A DNA stretch of 64,000 nucleotides from Sinotaia quadrata (taxonomy: Eukaryota > Mollusca > Gastropoda > Architaenioglossa > Viviparidae): positions 68,376,835-68,440,834 of the forward strand of contig CM054178.1 in the NCBI GenBank assembly GCA_028829895.1, given 5' to 3'. Below, in pieces: positions 53,666 through 64,000 of the stretch; position 1 is the stretch's first letter; each line of letters opens with the position of its first letter. The notes under the pieces were generated by a model. The model searched no databases and was not told the DNA's origin. It worked only from the letters and a program-made list of their open reading frames with translations. The position numbers and the translations under genes are program-made.

Positions 53666-54148
53666 CACCACACTATTATAATAAATACTTTATTGTTCGT
53701 ACTGTTTGCAGGTTGTTCATTTGTTACTGTTAAAATAAATACTTTATTGCTCTTACTGTTTGCTGTTCTCTTATTACTGTTATAAGAAACCTTTGCTCGT
53801 TTGGAATTTTCACAATAGGAAACAATAATTATTATTCAGTTCATTAAAAGATTTTACTTGGTAAAAACATCTTACAAAAGAACACCTCTTGCTTGGTTAA
53901 ATAGGTTGTGAAATAGTAAATAATTCTTTCATTTCATTTTGTGCTTTGACTCTTCAAGTAAAATATCAATGAAAATGGCAAAATTACAGGCATGAATGTC
54001 AGCAAAAGTTATTAGAAAAATCAATTTAAATTATTTAAATGGTGTAGAAATGAACCTCACCTTACAAGTGGTTGGCGTCAGGCAAATGTGCAGAAAGCCA
54101 GAGCTACTCAGCGTTAATCTTAAGCGTTCATCTCATCACGTGACTGGA

Positions 54149-54195
<47 letters not shown>

Positions 54196-55077
54196 GGGCA
54201 TTTCCCCTGTGTCACTATTAGAAGTTTTAGTGCAGTTATTTTGGGAAATATCAAATGTTGAAAACAACAGCACTGTAGACACTGAGCTGAGAAGCAGTCA
54301 TCATTAATAAAATATTACAACATGCATATACACTTTGAAATACATGTATATAAATTATACAGATTGTCACAGTAATGAGGACATATTATTAAAATTTTTA
54401 TTCTCTCTCTCTAAGTGTCCTCATACTTTAACGATTAAGGAAACAGCCAATTTAATTTAAACAAAGAAAGGGGAAATGACCATTTTGTCAACAATGTGAA
54501 ACCTAAGTTGGAAAACACTAGCCTTTGTTTGTGTTGGGGAATGGAAAAGTGTAATTAACTTTGGAGGGACGCACGCATTTACCCCTCTAATCAGCATTGC
54601 CAAGCCAATAAATCTGTGTCAGTGTATGGGTTATACTGGCACAATACGTGGATAGGCCACTGAGATGCTAATTTTGTCTGTGAGAAGGCAGGCTCTGAGT
54701 TTTGAAATGTAACTTATTTTTAAGAATCACCACTATAAAAAGTTTGGTTGTTTACAGTTATTGTATTGTGAGATTATTTGTTGAAATAGAATTTGAGTTA
54801 TTGAAAAGTTAATATGTATATTGCTATGGTTATATGTGTTAGTTTGTGTGTACAACCCTTTCTTGCAATGACTAGTGTACTCTGGCCAGGTGCGATGTAG
54901 CTTTAAAAACAAAGTAAAATTAGGACATGCTCTCTGAGATTAGTTCTGTGCTGAGCTAGGTTAGGCAAATTGAATATGTCATGCAAAGATGCCAGACTTG
55001 GAATTCGATACTTGGTACTAAATGGAAGTGGACAGTCAGAATATTCATCAGCAAGATGTGCAGTGCTGGATGGGGGT
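53666..55077. other. Unassigned sequence between the two LTRs
   Basis: No retrotransposon gag/pol recognised. Contains a (GT)n run at 54151-54193. An open frame at 53996-54304 spans that run and has no domain. Confidence 0.5.
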
Positions 55078-56749
55078 TGTTACATGTCCAGTTTTTATTT
55101 AGAGACCCTGCTTAGGAATTTTACAGAACTTTAATTTAATTAGATAAATTAATTTCTCCTCTTTCCTTAAATAGACTGGTTGCTCAAATTATATTTCATC
55201 TCATATGAAAATGCACCTTTGTAGTACAGACAAACAGATTCACGAACAGACAACTTGTGTACAATAGCCAGCTTGGAAACCGTTAACGCTCTCTTAAATC
55301 TTTATGCATTCAAAGTGTTACATTTAGCTCAGTCGATCCCCCATCCAAACCTGATTTGGTCTATGTGCATAAGAATCACTACGAAAGAGGTATTAACAAT
55401 AAAGAATTTAATAGTTAATATTTAACAATAACAATCAATTACGAAGACACAGCTTCAGATCTAAACTAAGGCAAATTCGATCGGCTTGAAAGTTAATGCT
55501 CGAGAAAGTTATTTTTGCTAGCACATTCGATGGATTCAGAGTTCGGGTTAGTTACTTATCTCTCTTAGGAGTCTTGATGAACACGTGGTCTAAGGTCAGT
55601 TCGATCCTTCCATGTATCAAGTGATGCTTGCACTGTACAATCCGTAGTTTCAATAACTTGTCGTCTCCCGACTTGTTACACTAGGGTTTCGTCATGGCAG
55701 AACACCATCAACAAAGGCGGTATGGAATTGTAACGTCGTCCGTCCAAGTTGAATAAAGGAACACGCAAAGGTGGCAATAATACGTAGAACGTATTATAAG
55801 GCAGAGAAGAACCCGGTCTGGAAAAAGAGTGTAGTTTCTATGAGCGATTTGCGTTTACATTCGCAAATCATCCAAGCACGTGACTGATACAATGCGCTTA
55901 GTTTTAAATCTTCGACTATCGTGTCTTTTACAATATATTTATATTCATAAAAGAAACAATATAATTCACATGTGTGTTATTTTTAACATTACATGAACCT
56001 ATGAATTTCCAAACATTTACTTCATCAAAAATGGAATTCATACAAGGAGAACAAAATATAATTCAAATTAAGTATGAGCGCTTTACAATTAACAATGAAA
56101 TTACACACAAGAGAATCATTTGAATTACATGAAAATTCGCAACGTGCACAGACGTTCTGCGGCACAAGAGAATTAAGGTTTATACAAATTAAAGTTAAAA
56201 GGTTACAATTAATTTATATACAATGAAATCTTTGGGCTTCAGTCATTCTATCGAATCACGTATGCTCGGAGGAAAATTATAATAATTCGCACAAGATACA
56301 TACATAAATTCATATACAAAAATACAAATAGTAAAATGCAATATCATTGTAAGAAGTAGACGTGTTACCTTCTTAAAGTAGAATTACTGCACAAGACACG
56401 GGTTCCTATGTTCCTTTCCGACTCAGCAAGGTATTCGGCGACTAAGGTGCTCGAGAGCTGGTGTGTGTCGACTGGTTTGCGTTATGAGTAAAGAATATTA
56501 CCACGTCAAGAGTACTTATTGTAGTGCATGAATGCATCACGTGACTAGATCATGAGGTATGTTGTTGATCCGAACTTTCTCGACCATTGTCTAAAGTTAC
56601 ATAACAAGGGATGAACTCACTATTGTTTTCCCTTATGCTGGTACACGGACGGGAGGGTTCTAACAAAGGAATTCAATTCGAATATGATATTTGAGTTTCG
56701 GATGTGGGTCAGAAGTTCGTGACACAGAATCTGGTCAGAGTCTGTTACA
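55078..56749 (+). mobile_element. Solo LTR copy 2, 1672 bp, with 5-bp target-site duplication
   Basis: Begins TGTTACA and ends TGTTACA (TG...CA), flanked by a perfect 5-bp duplication GGGGT at 55073-55077 and 56750-56754. Homologous to copy 1 in the same orientation. Because it has its own target-site duplication it is an independent solo LTR, not the 3' LTR of an element starting at copy 1. No internal coding region recognised. Confidence 0.8.
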
Positions 56750-56754
56750 GGGGT

Positions 56755-58288
56755 ACTGTGTGCTGGAGGGGGTGTGTTCTAATCATCTCAGTGAAAATGA
56801 GAAGTAATGAAAAAGTGAGAGTTGAGAAATAGACCTAATGAGAAGCGTAACAGGAGGTGAAACAGTAGCAGCAAAGATGGCTGTACTTGGGTTCCAGTTA
56901 GCGAACCAGAATCGAGACGTCGATGGTGTTTTGTGTATCTTCAAACCCCCCAGCACGAGGAGAAAGTGACAATAACTATGTGAGTAGAAAAATACTAATT
57001 AGTGTAGGAATCTCAGAGCACATAAACCTAAAACTTAAAACTAAAGCTTAACGCCTTAATTAAGAATCAAACCTTAAATTAAAAATAAATCTTAAAATTA
57101 AATCTATGTTTATAAGTGACAAATCATTTTAAGATTAATATAAGAAAATGCTGATGTGACTATCTTGAGAAGGACTTGCAAGTCGAATGACATTGTTTAC
57201 TGTTGAACTATTGAATTTAGATAGAGGAGCAGTGGCTCCAGAACTTATAAATAATGACTGCTATTTTATGATAAATAATGCTTAATGTATTTAGAAATAG
57301 TACTGCATGAAGAATCTTGAATTTTGTATTTCTTTTATATTATTCATCATTCATCATTCTTTCTTTCTTTTATATTATTCATCATTCATCATTCTTTCTT
57401 TCTTTTCTTTCCCCTTACCCACGGGTGTGAGTTGATGATGGCTGACTAACCAACGTGTGAGAGGAAACCCATAGATCAATAAATTTGAATTTATACTTTG
57501 ACATTGAGGCTTTTCCTGTCTATGGTTTTGAAAGAGTGGTTGTGGTCATTGTGACACGTTGTGTCATTTGTGCCGTCTACACTTCACCCTTACCCGTATG
57601 CAATCACACATGCAAACATGTCGGCAATACGTAACCTACATGCAGAATAAAATTCGAGCCAAACAACCATCTTGGTATTATGTGTGCGGATTTGTAATAA
57701 TATTTATGCAAGTCCTACGTGGCGTCGACTAGCCCCCACCCTCCTTTCTTCAGAGAGAAGGGGATTAGCAACACAGATGATATTTTATTTCAAGGAAAAG
57801 AACATTTATGAGATAGAATGTATCTGCATGAAAATTTACTAGACATAAATATATTAATATAATTTCCCCTCATATAACTCTTTTTATAAATAGCATGTTC
57901 TTCTAACTTTGTCAATGTCACAGGAAATGAGGGACAGAAATTATATTTTATTTCATTTTAAAAAACCGCTAACAAAACTAGTTGAAGTAACCCGAGTTTT
58001 GTTGTTTTTCGTATGTAGCATGTAATTCCAGTAACGGTCACCTAAGATCTCTTTAGTAGACAGACGTTCGTGACGCAGTGTGTGTTAATTATCATATTGA
58101 ATATATATATTAGTTTGTGAAAGATATGTATATTAAATAAATTGGGACAACTGCGCACTACGGTCACATGTTGTTGACGAGAGAAATGGCCAGTGCGCAT
58201 TAGAATTGACCACAGAAAAGCGTGCATCACGATTACCACTATATATCCAAGGCAAAAATCATGTCACAGGACATAGCTTCTGGAAGTT
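56755..58288. other. Unassigned sequence
   Basis: No gene recognised. A 42-bp direct duplication (ATTATTCATCATTCATCATT core) occurs at about 57327-57410. Confidence 0.5.
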
Positions 58289-58728
58289 TTGGAAACCTTC
58301 AGTGGAAGCTATATAAGAGGCAAAAATGAAGATTTTATTCTCAATGTTGAAAACGTCGATTCGTCTGAAGCCAGTCTAACTTCACGTATGAATTATCTCA
58401 TGTACAGAGATTTCATAAAGGAAAGCTGCAATAATCTCTTTCCATCCGTTTTCCATCCATCTGATGCCATATATTGAGTGACGAGGCAAAATTACTCAGT
58501 ATAATTGTTGGCAAAGTGGAAAGTTCGCTGTCAAGAAAAACCCAATGTATGCGACACTGGTTGTATGCAGTTAACGACACGAGGGACCCAATTTTGTCAT
58601 CCCCCCTGTCTGAGTTCGTTTGGCAGTCTATCCCGCGATTGAGAAGGCTAGCGCCGGAGACAGATATCCGGATTTCTACACTCAATGTAACGCGACGACA
58701 CATCCCACTGGACGACTCCATCCGATAA
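58289..58728 (+). other. Two overlapping-frame unassigned ORFs
   Basis: Frame 58289-58474 (62 codons) and frame 58474-58728 (84 codons, no ATG) follow one another with a change of frame at about 58474, as would a single ancestral reading frame broken by an indel. Composition is less AT-rich than the flanks and the peptides are not low-complexity (FIKESCNNLFPSVFHPSD; LRRLAPETDIRISTLNVTRR). I do not recognise a family. It could be a transposon gene remnant, an exon, or chance. Confidence 0.3.
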
Positions 58729-58739
58729 TGCTAAACGTC

Positions 58740-60600
58740 GTTGGCGTGTCCGTTTACAGCGACAATTATCGAGGCCGACAACAGTCAGCTAAATTTCAGA
58801 TTTCTCCCCAGTGATAATCTGAAAGTGGTGCCTAGATTCTGCAGAATCTTCACCTGTAATGCGACGCCTCAATTGCGTCGTGGTCTTCACTTTGAAGTGC
58901 CGCTTATAAGTGACGTGTGAGCTTACGTCATCTCCTTGGAACTCTGACATTAATAGTGAGTAATCATTAGCACGGCTAACGCGCACATACTTAACTCTAG
59001 GACTCGAAGAAAATGAACACTATTATATCGTTTGCAAAATAAGAACTTTAATGTTAAAAGTAATGCTTATTTTACATGTGAACTATTGTTAAAGCGGCCC
59101 CATTTGCCGCATAAGAATTGTGTAATTAATCTTTATTTTATATTTTGAATTTCATCATTTTCATCTCCCCTTATTTCCCACAGAGTGTATGACATTGGAA
59201 AGTTGAATGAATGATTAATCACTGTGCGAAAGAGTAGTGCCCCTTTTAAATCGGGAATAAATAACCTGATTTAAACATCTTTCAACTCTCTTGTTATTCA
59301 TAGTTTTTGAGAGGGACGAAAGAATTTGTACTATTGTTTTGCACCGTTCGTCTGTTCGTCCATTTATTCACATTTATGATACACACTCACAACACACACC
59401 GCCAATAAAACGTTCCTTGGCATGACATTAATAAATTGGGCCCCACCCAAACATCAATGGTGTATGTCATGTGTGTCTATGTAACAACTTGACGCGACGT
59501 AGTACTGGCACACGTCACGGGCTTTTCTTGGAGGTGCACCGGAGCAGGCCAAAAATAGACTTCACCCCTTGCATCTCTAACTTCAGCTCGGGTCGGCTTG
59601 TAACGAGCCTACCCGTTTTGTGACAGTCAATGCTAACCTAAAGCGTAATTAATATCATAATTACTTTTGTATTTCACTCTGCCATATGTTAATATGTGGA
59701 AAATCACATTATCGAAACCTCAAAAATTTGTTTAAACTATTAAATTGGTATGTGTACCTGGTATTTTGAACAGGGAGAGGTGCCCCATACATTTTGAGGA
59801 TTATATTATTTTTATCTATAATTTGTATTTAGCGCATTGATGTCAAACTTGTGCACTTGTACTAGACTTCCTCGTTCATCTGTATTTAGATTTTATTTCT
59901 TTCCATATTTCTTTTTAGTATTTATTGATGCGTGTCCTTTCAAGATTCATACCTTTGACTGACATCCCCCTCTTTTGAGGCCAACACTTAATGAAAGTAA
60001 GTGATGTCTTAACCATAAAACTTGAACAATCATGAGATAAACGTTATAATCCGGAATGCTTCACTACGACAATAAGCACAATATGGTACACTACACACCA
60101 TGGTGTCTACAAAATGTCTACTGCAACTGGTAGCATATTCGCTACACAAAATAAACCTGAAAAGAAACAGTCATACTAATTTTAGAAATATTTATTATAT
60201 GCCGTCACAGTTTTATCGGCACAACAATTATATCTTAATGCAAACAATAATGCATTTTGGTGCTAGCAATATTACATTATAAAAAAAAGTTATCAGCATC
60301 AACAATATGGTTACTTGTCAGGTTATCATGAACCTCCACCTGATATAACGTTTTATTTCTGTGAAAAATGCAAATTAGATAAAGTGCTATAAATACTATG
60401 TTTTCAAAAGGATTATAAAAATCAGCTACATATTGAACCTTCACATACTAAAAGAAAATTCTTCAATGGATAGAAAAATATAATAAGTTCAATGCATCAA
60501 TGTCGACGTAAGGCTAAATACTACCACTGAAGAAATTAATTAAAACTTGTCTGATGGTAATTCTGTTCCTGCTTATGACATGGACTTGCGTTTATGTGTC
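58740..60600. other. Unassigned sequence
   Basis: No supported gene, RNA or repeat over this stretch. Confidence 0.45.
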
Positions 60601-61239
60601 CTTATGGCAATGAGTAATCACGTTTAGTTTTCCTGGAACGTCTCTGACGTTTATGGAGTGTGAGTTGCTTGTGCGAGTTATGTGAAGGGTTCAAGATCAG
60701 TTTCGAGAATAAACTTTCTCCCATAGAGATAAGGTTGGAAATACTGAGACATTCCTTTTCTGAAATACTATAGTTTCTTTCCATGCTGGTTAATTTCCAC
60801 ACTGGTTAATATCCATGCTGGTTAACGTTTTGCTCACATAACCTACAGGGAACATAATTCCTTCATGTTATGTACAATGCATGCATCCACCGCACTATTA
60901 CTTGCATCAGTTTGAACCATTAAATATTTAATTATATCAGGCAGTTTCACAACTAAAACTGATGTGAGTCATGATTTTAATGTTCACGTGCATCACTCCA
61001 TTCTACCTTAGAGGGTTTTGCGCTTTAGTTAGATCTTTCAATGGTGCAGCTATGGCGCTGAAATTAGGTACACATTTTCGATAATAGTTATACAGACCTA
61101 AGAATGATCTGACAGCATTTTTTGTCAGTGGCCTAATTGTATTTTGTAATTCTTCAACTTTCCCCAGGTCCAGCCTCAGAATTCTATGGCTTAATCTGTG
61201 GCCAAGAAAGTCCCAAGCATTTTGAAACCTATAAAACAT
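60600..61239 (-). mobile_element. Decayed Ty3/gypsy-type pol fragment (RT end to RNase H)
   Basis: Minus strand. The frame 61239-61003 carries the hallmark RT-to-RNase H junction: FLGHRLSHR, NTIRPLTKNAVRSFLGLYNY and YRKCVPNFSAIAAPLKDLT. Around 60930 a QTDAS-like motif of RNase H is readable, then several stops. Frame 60802-60602 contains MERNYSISEKECLSISNLIS, the ENYS-x2-EKECLAI motif. The remnant is collinear but has stops and frame breaks, and no LTRs were found adjoining it. It is a dead fragment. Confidence 0.85.
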
Positions 61240-61319
61240 TTAGTCGGTTTCGCTCTAAGATTTGTCTCTCTTAATATTGTGAAAATGGCTCTCCGTGTGA
61301 TGAAGTAAATTTGCCTATC

Positions 61320-61440
61320 CCTATTTTAAAATGTAATTGTTATATAAATTATTAAATTGTCAGAGTGACCCGACCTTGGGAACTCTTTGTGATGGTATTT
61401 TGAAAGCGTTCAGCATTGGAAATAAACACCCGAGATGAGA
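61320..61440 (+). mobile_element. Family R repeat, left segment
   Basis: Contains ATTAAATTGTCAGAGTGACC, CGACCTTGGGAACTC and GGAAATAAACACCCGAGATG, matching the start of the family at 15656 and 27418. Confidence 0.65.
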
Positions 61441-61691
61441 ATGTGCCAGAAATCACACCTCTTAATATAAGCTACACAAACGCAAATGCACATACACACA
61501 TGAACACACGCATACAAACATTTAAACTGAATAAAATCATGTACTAATACACATACACAGGCAATATATATAATTGGAGTCAAATACACGTACGTACACA
61601 GATGCACAAAGAAGCAGTGACTATCATAAACGTGCCATGCACTAATACACGCACACATATACATACACGAATTCAGTATGAATTAAATTCT

Positions 61692-61693
<2 letters not shown>

Positions 61694-61746
<53 letters not shown>

Positions 61747-61800
61747 ACACACACACACACAAACACACAAACATACACACACACAAACACACACACATGT
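61694..61800. repeat. (CA)n microsatellite, interrupted
   Basis: About 105 bp of CA-rich dinucleotide sequence with ACCAC and AAACA interruptions. Confidence 0.95.
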
Positions 61801-63570
61801 ACACAAGCATAATATAATGGGTTAATTCATTTCATTTAGTTTAATGATCTTTTGAGGGTCTGTCGTTTTTAATAGACCTGTAACTGTAATGAAATGTAAC
61901 AGGTGATCTGAGTAAATCATTTTTTAATCTCCGGCTATTTAGCTTTAATGCCAGTAAGCTTTCTACCTTCCACCCCACCCCACCAACCAATTTTTCGATT
62001 TAGCAAACAGATCTGAATTTCAGAAATGATTCATCCATTATATGATATTGATTACGGGCAGTTAACCAATAATCCATAATTACTAGGGGCCTATAACACT
62101 GGTGTCATTTCACTTATACGAGAGCCCGATGTCAGACCAAAGAAAAGTGCCGTATACAGTTGTATTAGCCCGATGCCAGACTAAAGAAAAGTGCCGTATA
62201 AAGTTGTATTAATAACATAACCATTCACTAGCACGCCTTCCTCAAACAGCCAAACTTGTATTTCCAGTCAAATCGAGGAGAGACATCTTCATTAATGCAA
62301 AGTAGGACCCAAACTTCCTGGTAAGAAGATACTTTACTCGCCCATAAATTAAGTTCGGTAATGTCACGACTAAGTTCTTATTATCTTGAAACAATGCAGA
62401 TGATCCGTATTCGAACAATGTATAGTACTGTTATCAGTAAGGTCACGCGAGAGCAATATGTACCTAAGATGTAAATTTTACTTAGCTTTGAGACCGCAAA
62501 TGTACTAAATGTTGCCAGAGTTCAATAACTTTTATTTCAGATACAGAATGTAGACATAATGTTTATACTAAAGTCGAAGCCATCAAGGAACGTAATAGTA
62601 CCACGTGATTCCTCTTATTAAAGGTGCTTGAACGCAGTGATTTCCCTTATGACAATTGTTTGAGCGCAGTGTTTCCCTTATTAAAGGTGTTTGAACGCAG
62701 TGATTCCCCTTCCATAAGGTGCTTGTTCCAAGTTACCTTCGGTGTGAAGTGTTTCGAGGTTGTGACCCTCGCTTTCAAAGGTGCTTGTACTAATTAAGTG
62801 ACTGCATTTATTAAGTAGTTTGTACCAGTAATAAATAACATTTCTATTCTGATTGTGTTCTTCTATTTTTCTACATGGACATTCGTATCATCGCTCATGC
62901 CACCGTTCATATCTTCATTCTATCTCCCTATGCGACCGTTGATAAGAGCTTATAAACCAGTCTCTCTTATTCAATTTTGACAGTTCGTAAATAATATTAA
63001 AACATGCTTAGAAAACCTCAATGCACCTAACGTAGCTATGAGTATGTAGGGCCAATTAAGAATTTTAGATTTAAATTATTATCAATTTTGTTCAACTGTG
63101 GGGGAGCTGAATAGCTCCTGGACGTTTTATAACATTTTAGAAATAATTAAATATCTTGCATTATAACTGTTTATAGCAGAAATTAATACATTATTGAGTA
63201 TTCTGAATTTGTTGTTTTATTGTCACTCATTGTTTATAAGTTACTGTTGTCCCTAGAGAGTGTTTACGATGGATGATTTTTAGTTAACAAACGAGAGAGA
63301 CCCCCATAAAATAATAAACCTAATTTATACTCATCAAAGATAAATATCTTGTCTGCTATCATTTTGAGAGGGGTTGAGTGCGGTTGTTTATGTTTGTCTT
63401 TGTCCTGTATCGTCCTGTGTTGTTTACATTTTTCATTCTATATGCAATCTCGCATGCAAACACAACTAGTAAGCATAACCCTTGCATGCATAATAAAGTA
63501 AGATACAAAAATACAACTTTTTTGTATGTATGTATGTGGATTTATGTGATGAACAGCTAAACAGATCCTA
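61801..63570. other. Unassigned sequence with short duplications
   Basis: Two ~50-bp direct repeats at 62124-62212 (AGCCCGATG(T/C)CAGAC, AAAGAAAAGTGCCGTATA) and a degenerate ~35-bp repeat (AAGGTG(C/T)TTGAACGCAGTG) at 62620-62720. No gene recognised. Confidence 0.5.
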
Positions 63571-63712
63571 TTCTGTACTGGTAAACACTGAAATATATAT
63601 GCTGTACTGGTAAACACTGAAATATATATGCTGTACTGGTAAACACTGAAATATATATGCTGTACTGGTAAACACTGAAATATATATGCTGTACTGGTAA
63701 ACACTGAAATAC
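63571..63712. repeat. Minisatellite, 29-bp unit, 5 copies
   Basis: Perfect or near-perfect units of CTGTACTGGTAAACACTGAA plus ATATATATG. Confidence 0.96.
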
Positions 63713-63737
63713 CACTTAGGTGTGGTGGTGTGGTGAC

Positions 63738-64000
63738 AATTATATTATAATGTTGTATATTTGATTGCTGATTTGATAAATGTATTGTTAATTAACCTTA
63801 TTGCACATTTAATAAACTTTATATTGGAATAATAATGGGTGGATATAAATAAAAGACAGATTTATTTTTACTGATTTAGTAAGAAGTTTTCACCTGCAGT
63901 AACACTGTGCAACAGTAAAAGTAAAACGTCTATCTTATTACTGTGTCAAGAGTAGAGTTTTATGATGTCCTTATAATCCACCATGTGAGAGATATGTTGG
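63738..64000 (+). mobile_element. Family R repeat, right segments (runs off window)
   Basis: GTATATTTGATTGCTGATTT, ATAATGGGTGGATAT, AAGACAGATTTATTTTTACT and TAAGAAGTTTTCACCTGCAG in family order, continuing to the window edge. Confidence 0.65.

Noticed and set aside
51776..56749. A single LTR retrotransposon with two LTRs and a 1.7-kb interior
   Set aside because: Copy 2 has its own GGGGT duplication on both sides, and no gag/pol or primer-binding site is visible between the copies.

Overview
This is an AT-rich, intron- and microsatellite-dense eukaryotic window with no prokaryotic features. The multi-exon animal gene families present (cadherin, PLAC8/cornifelin), the mix of transposon remnants and the very high tandem-repeat content suggest an invertebrate, most likely a lophotrochozoan such as a mollusc. 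That taxonomic placement is inference; nothing here fixes a species.

Layout. 1-3058: minisatellites and unassigned sequence. 3059-9424 (+): 3' part of a cadherin-family gene, with two ectodomain repeats, a transmembrane exon and a proline-rich cytoplasmic tail ending CIIL; it probably continues upstream of the window. 9425-10880: presumptive 3' UTR with a ~73-bp minisatellite. 10.9-13.4 kb: more minisatellites. 13407-22157 and 24936-35516: a direct segmental duplication, each copy holding one minus-strand PLAC8-family gene (exons near 16.5/14.7/14.1 kb and 29.6/26.2/25.5 kb). Between the copies lies a broken MULE transposon with a FLYWCH domain (22.48-23.88 kb). Inside copy B sits a 1290-bp hAT element with perfect 8-bp target-site duplications (30873-32162). 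35.9-40.9 kb: large minisatellites, dispersed-repeat fragments and a 997-bp solo LTR. 41132-43527 (-): a third and most canonical PLAC8 gene. 44-48.7 kb: minisatellite and unassigned AT-rich DNA. 49.2-51.7 kb (-): two truncated copies of an RLE-type non-LTR retrotransposon. 51776-53379 and 55078-56749: two copies of a ~1.6-kb LTR. 58.3-58.7 kb: two unassigned ORFs. 60.6-61.24 kb (-): a decayed Ty3/gypsy RT-RNase H fragment. The rest is microsatellites and copies of one abundant dispersed repeat.

The three PLAC8 genes form a tandem same-strand family. The third keeps the standard cysteine pattern; the two duplicated copies have diverged from it and carry a Gln-rich N-terminal exon whose repeat number differs strongly between copies.

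Most notable observation: at three different coding exons (cadherin TM exon, PLAC8-B exon 2, PLAC8-C exon 3) the intron next to the acceptor is filled by a minisatellite whose unit is the splice-acceptor junction itself plus the first bases of the exon, giving rows of decoy 3' splice sites. Other points are the CIIL terminus on a cadherin tail, the nested LTR and hAT insertions with target-site duplications, and a dispersed repeat repeatedly found next to GATA-type or GA microsatellites.
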